NCBI GenBank assembly: GCA_037043235.1
Contig: JAWRVZ010000258.1
Coordinates: 481,001-545,000 of the forward strand
DNA: 64,000 nt
Reading direction: 5' to 3'
DNA from: Rhodeus uyekii
Lineage: Eukaryota > Chordata > Actinopteri > Cypriniformes > Acheilognathidae
This document shows, piece by piece, positions 25,601-32,971 of the stretch. Under the pieces are notes generated by a model. The model was not told where the DNA came from, did no database searches, and saw only the letters and a program-made list of their open reading frames with translations. The translations under genes were made by a program, and so were the position numbers. Within the stretch, counting starts at the first letter, position 1. Each line of letters opens with the position of its first letter.

Positions 25601-28600
25601 ATCTTGCCAAGCCTGAAATGATGATTTTTCGGCGCGCTACTCCTCCTAGAGCGTATGTCCCAGACTCATGAATGAGGCGTCTAAACGTGCGGCCTATTGA
25701 GGAGAGGTGTGCTATATCATTTGTAAGCGATCGGGGGTACGATGGTCGCCCCAGGGGCGAAAAAGCAGCCAAAAAAATGCATAGACAACGCATTGCCACA
25801 AACTTTGATGATTAATAACTCGGAGCGAGAAATTTGTAAAAAGATGAAACTCGCCACATTTGAAGAGGCTGGCAGGCTCTGTGAGAACATACCACACAAT
25901 GGGGTAAAAGTTGCACCCCTGGGGTGCTAGAGCTGCCCAAACTTGCCCCCATAGACCTCAATGTTATTTATTATTATTTTTATTCTTCCACTTTTTTTCG
26001 GCGCGCTACTCCTCCTAGGGCGTTTGTCCTAGACTCATGAGTGAGGCATCAAATCGTGCGGCCTATTGAGGAGAGGTGTGCTATATCTTTTCTAAGAGAT
26101 CGGGGGTACGATGTTCGCCCCAGGGGCGATAAAACAGGCGAAAAAACGCATAGACAATGCATTGCGACCAACTTTGACGATTAATAACTCGGAGTGAGAA
26201 ATTTGTAAAAAGACGAAACTCTCCACATTTGTAGAGGCTGGCAGGCTCTGTAAGGACATACCAAAAAATGGGGTAAAAGTTGCACCCCTGGGGTGCCAGA
26301 GCTGCCCAAACGCGCCCCCATAGACATCAATGAAAACGGAAATCCTAGAAGAGTATTTATACGCGTTGCAAACGACTTTGACGATTAATAACTCGGAGCG
26401 AGAAATTTGTAAAAAGACGAAACTCGCCACATCTGAAGAGGGTGGATGGCTCTGTGAGAACATACCACAAAAGTGGGTAAAAGTTGCACCCCTGGGGTGC
26501 TAGAGCTCCCAAACTTTCCCCATTGAAATGAATGGGGAAAACCGTCCCATGAAACACCATCTACTATGTGCATAGGGATTTTGAATTGAACATAGCTCTG
26601 CAGCACAGTGTCACAGAGACAAGGGGGAGGGCTCATTTTACTCAGGCGACCAATGAGTGTCTCAGGATCACTGGGAAGCTATCAAGCCACGCCCTAGCAA
26701 CCATTTAGAGCACCTTAGCAACCCATCCCATAGACTTCCATTCAAATTGATCGACTTCTATCTCTGGATAGAAAAGTCATACAAATTTGAGGGTGGGCTC
26801 GTTTGACTCGGGGCAGCAAACTGCCAATCACCAATGTCTTCAAAACTTCCTAGCCACGCCTTAGCAACCATCATGGAGCACCTTAGCAACCAAATACAAA
26901 GTGAGATATCTTGAGTTCTGAATGTCGTAGAGTCATTGTAGTTGGTTTATATCGTTCATACTCATAAGGAGCCTTTGGAGGAACATCAATGGCTACTGCC
27001 AAGCCACTCCTTAGCAACGAAACAGAGTACCTTAACAACCATTTAGCCAGCCCTATATCTTTGCATCAGAAAGTCACAGAGACATGGGGGTTGGGTACGT
27101 TTGACAATCAGCCTTTGGAGTAACATCACTGGCAGACGCTTAGCCACTCCTTAGCAACCAAATAGTTTACCCTAGCAACCATTTATCCAGACCCATATTT
27201 CTGCTTCTAAGCGTCACAGAGACATGGGGGTTGGCTCTATTGACTCATGCTAGTAAACAGGACTTCCTACATGCTACATATGTTAGCAGTGAATAGCTAC
27301 ATGCTAATAGTGACTACCTAAGTGTTATATTATGCTAAGAATGCCATAGAAACCACCCGGAACACCAGCCACACCTGGCCCGGGGCGGATATTGCCACTG
27401 CGAGCACCACTCACATTTTCTTCAGGAAATGTACATTCTAGTTATTATTTTTATTCTTCCACTTTTTTTCGGCGCGCTACTCCTCCTAGGGCGTTTGTCC
27501 TAGACTCATGAGTGAGGCATCAAATCGTGCGGCCTATTGAGGAGAGGTGTGCTATATCTTTTCTAAGAGATCGGGGGTACGATGTTCGCCCCAGGGGCGA
27601 TAAAACAGGCGAAAAAACGCATAGACAATGCATTGCCACAAACTTTGACGATTAATAACTCGGAGTGAGAAATTTGTAAAAAGACGAAACTCTCCACATT
27701 TGTAGAGGCTGGCAGGCTCTGTAAGGACATACCAAAAAATGGGGTAAAAGTTGCACCCCTGGGGTGCCAGAGCTGCCCAAACACGCCCCCATAGACATCA
27801 ATGAAAACGGAAATCCTAGAAGAGTATTTATACGCGTTGCAAACGACTTTGACGATTAATAACTCGGAGCGAGAAATTTGTAAAAAGACGAAACTCGCCA
27901 CATCTGAAGAGGGTGGCTGGCTCTGTGAGAACATACCACAAAAGTGGGTAAAAGTTGCACCCCTGGGGTACTAGAGCTCCCAAACTTTCCCCATTGAAAT
28001 GAATGGGGAAAACCGTCCCATGAAACACCATCTACTACGTGCATAGGGATTTTGAATTGAACATAGCTCTGCAGCACAGCGTCACAGAGACAAGGGGGAG
28101 GGCTCATTTTACTCAAGCGACCAATGAGTTTCTCAGGATCACAGTGAAGCTATTAAGCCACGCCCTAGCAACCATTTAGAGCACCTTAGCAACCCATCCC
28201 ATAGACTTCCATTCAAATAGATCGACTTCTATCTCTGGATAGAAAAGTCATAGAAATTTGAGAGCGGGCTCGTAAGACTCTGGACAGCAAACTGCCAATC
28301 ACCAACGTCTTCAACACTTCCTAGCCACGCCCTAGCAACCATTATCGAGCACCTTAGCAACCAAATGCAAAGCGAGATATCTTCAGTTCTGAATGTCGTA
28401 GAGGTATTGTGGTTGGTTTATATCGTTCATACTGACAAGCAGCCTTTGAAGAGACATCAATGGCAGAGGCTTAGCCACTCCTTAGCAACCAAACAGAGAA
28501 CCCTAGCAACCATTTAGCCAGACCTATATCTCTGCATCAGAAAGTCGTAGAGACATGGGGGTTGGGTCTACTTGACAATCAGCCTTTGAAGTAACATCAC

Positions 28601-30624
28601 TGCAGCTGCAAAGCCACTCCTTAGCAACCGAACAGAGAACCCTAGCAACCATTTAGCCAGACTAATATCTCTGCTTCTGAGTGTCGTAGAGACATGGGGG
28701 TTGGCTCTATTGACTCATGCTAGCAAACAGGACATCCAACATGCTACATATGCTAGCAGTGAATAGCTACATGCTAATAGTGGTTAGCTAAGTGTTAAAA
28801 TGTGCTAGGAATACCATAGTAACTACCCAGAAGACCTCACAACTACCTAGTAACATCCTAGCAACCACCCAAAATACCCTAGCAACTGCCTAGCAACCAC
28901 CCCAGTTACCCTAGCAACCACCTAGCAACACCCTAGCAACCGCCCCAGATACCATAGCAACTGCCTAGCAACCACACAAAATACCCTAGCAACTGCCTAG
29001 CAAGGCCCTAGCAACCACCCTGTTTGGCCTAGCAACTGCCTAGCAACCACAGAAAATACCCTAGCAACCGCCTAGCAACACCCTAGCAACCACTCTGGTT
29101 ACCCTAGCAACCACTCCAGTTACCCTAGCAACCACCTAGCAACGCCCTAGCAACCACTCTGGTTACCCTAGCAACCACTCCAGTTACCCTAGCAACTGCC
29201 TAGCAACACCCTAGCAACCACTCTGGTTACCCTAGCAACCACCTAGCAGCACCTTAGCAACCACCCCGGATACCTAAAAAACTGCCTAGCAACGCCTTAG
29301 CAACCACCCAGAAGAGCTTAGCAACCTGTTAATTTCTGATTTCGTAACGTGCTTTGTATTTAATGTTAAATTGTGCTACCAACATGCGAAATTAACGTTT
29401 CCGGTGCAATGTTCTCAGCCAACTTCTAAAGTTTGTCTCGACGAACTTTATCCTCTCTAGTTCAAACTGATTTCTTTCTCTCATGACTAAATGATGTACT
29501 TGAATGTCATATTCTTAGATATTTATATGAGTAATATCACGTTTAAAGACATGTGAAATCGTTCTACATCTATATCATACAGGCTGCAATTTTAATTTTG
29601 TAAACACTCAATTTCACATAATTCAAGAACCCATTCATAAATATAGCCGTTTTAAAGGGTCTTCCCGGACTTAACCCTCAGAAAGTCAAATTCAAGTTCT
29701 TCCAACACTTTAACAAACCCTGATGATTGTGTGTTTGTGTATAAATATAAATATTAAATAAACAAAGGATTTATCATTATTATGAAGCAGCACAACTATT
29801 TTCAACACTAATAATAATCAGAAATGTTTCTTGAGCAGCAAATCAGTTCATTAGAAGGATTTCTGTGACACTAAAGACAATTGAAAAAGGTTAAAATAAT
29901 ATATATATATATATATATAGAAAAAAGTACATACATCAACACACATAAAAATCATTTCTCTGAAGCCACATCAGAGCCAACACAAACATCTAAATATTTA
30001 ATTAAAAGAATAAAACTAAGCAATATTGCCCAGCTAATTGTCCTTGTAGATACTGATTGGCCAGTGAAACCAATAATAACCCCCCCAAAAAAAAACTACA
30101 TGTGCAATTCCCTCTCTGTTATTCAGTGATATCACAGAATCAGGACTCTTACAGAAGAAGACAGAGTGATAAACCTCAGCACAGATTAACCGAACACTAA
30201 TCCTTCATAACACAACTACTGAAAGCATACCAGAGAGACAGAGGAGAGGAGGGCTGTGATTGGCTAAGCCCTGTTATCCTGCGCTTAATCCATTACCTCC
30301 CTCGATCAGCAGATTGAACTCAAGAAGGGATGGGAATAAAACATCCACCACACTTTATAACAGTAGACTATAAGTGGACACATCAAATGTTATTTTGGGC
30401 GCACGAAAAATCCCAACTGTTGCTCTCCACCGATTACAGCTCAACCACAGCAGAGACGGACGAGCAGACAAGAGTTAAAGAAGTCATTTCATTCCGCGAA
30501 GAAGAGGAAAACTGGAGAGTGTGAGGAATCATTAACAGGCTTGGACACGACATCCAAACTCCCCACGACAAAACAACACCTCAACACACAGTTCATCATG
30601 TACAGCTAAAAATAGAGTGTGCCC

Positions 30625-30658
<34 letters not shown>

Positions 30659-32249
30659 CACACACCTGTATAAAGCAGGACCAATGAAGATTACCAGTTC
30701 ATTAACTAGAGACTGAAACTAGATCAGATCCGATTCAGAACTGAATAATGTTACACACTGTGTAAAAACAGTAACATTGTAAAATATTATATCAGTGTAA
30801 AACCACTTTTTTTTATGTGAATATATACTAAAGTGTCATTTATTCCTGTGATTAAAGCTGAATGTATTAGATGATAAATACAGTAAAACAGTGTAATATT
30901 ATATCAGTGTAAAACAGCTGTTTTCTATGTGAATATATAGTAAAGTGTCATTTATTCCTGTACTTTAAAACTATATTTTCAGCATCACTCCAGTCTTCAG
31001 TGTCACATGATCTTCACTAATCATTCTGATATGATGCTCAAAAAATATTTATGATTATTATTAGTGTTTAAAATGGTTGTGCTGCTTCGTATTTTTAAAG
31101 ATGCCAAAAAAGTCTTAAGTAAGATTTGTAATAAATGTATACTATTGAGAAAGGACACGTTTTGAGAGAGAGAGAGATTCTCACACTTCAGATAGTTAAA
31201 CCTGGGTTACTCTAAACCCCGGTTAAAGAGAATCCTGGGTTATCTTGTGCCACGTTTCACACTCCTCACACTTTACCTGGAGTTAACAATTAATCCCGGA
31301 TATTCATACTCTACATTCCTAAACGCAGGGTTAACATCCTCATTTGCACATATGAACAGTTGTTTCGGACTCTACAGGTAAAACTAGCCTGAAAGGTCTT
31401 CACTCCAATAGTCTTGATATTTTCCCCCTTGTACCCCGAAATGTTTATATCCAAAGCACGTGAATATGAAGCACGGGATTGGCTGTCTGTTGCGAAGCAT
31501 CTCAGGATTCAGACGGCACACGTTAGGCTCTCAAATACACGCGTTAACAGAGCAAAAGCTCTGGAGCAGGGCTTCATAACCCCGAACTTAACCCAGGGTT
31601 AAACGGCATATCAACTAACTAAAGTTTAGCAAAGGGAGAAGTCAGTGAAATTATGAAAATTAATTATTAGATGGTTTAATTGTAATATGAATTAAACAAG
31701 CATTTTAATGAGGTCACGTGAAAAATGAAGCACAATAATACATGATTCTAAATAAATAAACAAATGTGTGTATTCATAACTTGAACAGCATGAAGCAAAT
31801 ACTACACAGGATGCTGGTAATGACTGGAGGAAAAGAGTAAAGCACAGAAAAGAGAGATAAACATGTATTATGACCGTGTGTTTGTTTATGAGAATTGTAG
31901 ACTTCAAGTGAATGAATAACTTGTAAGAATGAGATACAGGAATCTGGAAAAGCAGAAAGAGCAGAATGTGTGTATATTCCTGTTAATCGGATTAAAAAGG
32001 GGAGGAAGATGGAGGGATGGAACAAGACAGAAATCTGTGACCGGAAGGATGGAGGAACTGCTATGTGACAAAGGGAGTGGAAGAATGAAAGAGCGAAAGC
32101 AGACCTGCTTCCTCATCCTCCTCATCCTCTTCCTCATGGTCAGAACTGGATGAGGAGTGATCGCCCGCGGCCGGGCTAACGGCGTTATTCATCCCTCGCT
32201 CCCCGTACAGCAGCCCTGAAATACAGCAACCATGAGACACAACACGCGT

Positions 32250-32285
<36 letters not shown>

Positions 32286-32926
32286 GCTTCTCTATGAAGG
32301 GTGAAACTAACACGACCCAAAAACTGGCAGCACATGATGGGAGAAAGAAAACGCAAAGAAAGAAGAACGAGTAAGAAAAGCATGTGGAATGATGAAGCTC
32401 TCCGTCAACACAAGAAAATAAACGCATGTTTTGCTGAAGAATCATCAGAAGAGACACAAACTGTCAGGAATGAAACATACACTCATAATGAGCTGAAAAT
32501 GTGTAATAATAATATAATAATATGACGTAGGAAATCGATATACGGCTCAAATCGCAAAGAAACATGTTTCTTCATTTCCACGAGCAGCTGAAGATCCGCT
32601 GATTTCTGAACTTTATTCCACCTGCTGTTTCACGCCAAAATAAAAGTCTTCATTTTAAAAGTTTTAAAAGTCTTATTTTTTTAATATTTGAATTTTGTAA
32701 TAATATTAATAGTCATTTTTATAGGCATATTGATAATTAATTAGACAATTTTAGGCCAAATTGTGCAGCCCAGGAAATTGTTTAAAACACATTTTAAACG
32801 GCCATTTTTATCTGGAAACACACACACAAAGAATAAATGAGCAAGATGTGGATTTTTTTTTTTTTTTTACAAAATGCTGAATTGTTTTTTTTTTTTATAT
32901 AAAAATGCTGAAAATTTTATGTACGA

Positions 32927-32971
<45 letters not shown>

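Larger units (their letters stand above)
22536..29449. mobile_element. 6.9-kb composite repeat block with hairpin ends in sec24b intron 4
   Basis: The left edge is a perfect hairpin at 22536-22560 (AAGTTGGCTG, loop AGAAG, CAGCCAACTT). The word AAGTTGGCTGAGAA recurs inverted at 29412-29425, followed by a second hairpin at 29428-29449. Inside are about nine copies of a core with TTAATAACTCGGAGCGAG and GCACCCCTGGGGTGC, three copies of a roughly 1-kb arm, and two CCTAGCAACC minisatellites. The flanks share CTAA but no clear longer duplication. No transposase frame is seen. It looks like an expanded nonautonomous element family not named here. Confidence 0.6.

Noticed and set aside
22741..28116. 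Many short frames of 60-123 codons in the composite repeat
   Set aside because: Similarity among them follows from repeat identity; starts and stops are inconsistent and no domain is recognisable.
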